DNA from: Janthinobacterium lividum
GTDB lineage: Bacteria > Pseudomonadota > Gammaproteobacteria > Steroidobacterales > Steroidobacteraceae
Assembly: GCA_943327025.2 (NCBI GenBank)
Contig: CALPVO020000178.1
Span: 1 to 5,618, forward strand
DNA: 5,618 bases
Reading direction: 5' to 3'
Numbering within the stretch: position 1 is the first letter of the stretch; every line of letters starts with the position of its first letter. Shown piece by piece: positions 5,185-5,618 of the stretch. A program made the position numbers and the translations under genes. Below the pieces are notes generated by a model. It did no database searches, was not told the DNA's origin, and worked only from the letters and a program-made list of their open reading frames with translations.

Positions 5185-5618
5185 ATGCGCAAAGTTCCGG
5201 TCCTGTTCCTGCCCTTGCTGCTGGCCGCCTGCGGCCAAGAGCCGCCCCCTCCCGTCACTGGTCCTCATCCAGCACCCTACGTCGTAGAGGCAATGGCACC
5301 CGGTGAAACCGGCATGGAGCTGCGTTTCAGCGGCCGAATCGAGGGCATCAACGAAACGGTAGTCACGGCGCGCACCGCCGGTACTGTCAGCGCCCTCCCC
5401 CATGAAATTGGCGACCGTGTGCCCGCAGGCGCGATAGTGGTGCGACTGCGCTCCACCGAGCAACGCTCCAGCGCGGCACAAGCCGAAGCGGCCGGGCGCG
5501 CAGCCGCCGCGCAAGCGACGGAAACCGCCCTGCGACGCTCGCGCATTGCGGACATGCAGGCTCGTCAGGTCGTGGCCAAGGCCACGCTGGATACCGCCGT
5601 GGCGGCCGACGAAGCCGC
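5185..5618 (+). CDS. RND efflux periplasmic adaptor (membrane fusion protein, HlyD/AcrA family), lipoprotein, partial
   Basis: This is the periplasmic adaptor that links an inner-membrane RND pump to an outer-membrane channel. Only the first 144 codons are present; full members are about 350-400 aa. A short lipoprotein signal peptide ends in the lipobox LAAC with Cys16 as the lipidation site, followed by a proline-rich linker (20-31). The strand-rich start (about 32-55) leads into a lipoyl half-motif, VTARTAGTVSALP (60-72) then GDRVPAG (76-82), and an Ala/Gln/Arg-rich stretch from about 91 that begins the alpha-helical hairpin. Residue +2 after Cys is Gly rather than the Asp that retains AcrA in the E. 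coli inner membrane; sorting may differ in this species. The pump gene is expected just downstream, outside the window. Control by the divergent ArsR repressor is inferred from the shared operator region. Substrate unknown. Confidence 0.88.
   Translation, partial: MRKVPVLFLPLLLAACGQEPPPPVTGPHPAPYVVEAMAPGETGMELRFSGRIEGINETVVTARTAGTVSALPHEIGDRVPAGAIVVRLRSTEQRSSAAQAEAAGRAAAAQATETALRRSRIADMQARQVVAKATLDTAVAADEA

Noticed and set aside
4537..5514. A 325-codon open frame on the minus strand antisense to the fadD end, the ArsR gene region and the RND adaptor.
   Set aside because: It runs in a different frame from the ArsR gene, crosses the AT-rich operator region, shows no recognisable domain and is explained by the low stop frequency of GC-rich DNA opposite real genes.
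1..5618. Mobile element, CRISPR, toxin-antitoxin or new defence system.
   Set aside because: No transposase, terminal repeats, spaced direct repeats or small paired genes are seen; every long stretch is accounted for by conserved chromosomal genes.

Overview
The window is GC-rich, tightly packed chromosomal DNA from a proteobacterium, most likely a gamma- or betaproteobacterium. The basis is the conserved tesA / ybbA-ybbP neighbourhood, a FadD that matches the enterobacterial and pseudomonad enzymes along its whole length, and an RND-type lipoprotein adaptor that implies an outer membrane. The species cannot be named from the sequence. No tRNA, rRNA, CRISPR array, insertion sequence or phage gene is visible.

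Left part (1-2179, minus strand): a two-gene ABC transporter operon. ybbA (ATPase) is read first and overlaps the large FtsX/MacB-type permease ybbP by 4 bp. ybbP starts with GTG and is cut by the window edge after 496 codons. Centre (2178-4700, plus strand): tesA, a secreted SGNH/GDSL thioesterase-esterase, starts on the same CATG that forms the start codon of ybbA on the other strand. After a 159-bp gap comes fadD, a full-length long-chain acyl-CoA synthetase with a TTG start. TesA can release fatty acids and FadD can activate them to acyl-CoA, so the pair fits lipid scavenging and beta-oxidation.

Right part (4731-5618): a separate module. A small ArsR-family repressor (minus strand, convergent with fadD across a 30-bp gap) is transcribed away from an RND efflux periplasmic adaptor lipoprotein (plus strand, cut by the window edge). 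The repressor carries two cysteines 66 residues apart at the positions used for persulfide sensing in SqrR/BigR/HlyU/YgaV-type regulators. The short AT-rich region between the two genes holds two successive TTAG-N6-CTAA palindromes overlapping a TATAAT promoter. The simplest reading is an efflux system repressed by a thiol/persulfide-responsive ArsR protein.

Most of the window is ordinary conserved housekeeping sequence. The parts most worth a second look are the ArsR/RND control region, the shared start codon at 2177-2180, and a 12-bp palindrome found in two of the three intergenic gaps.
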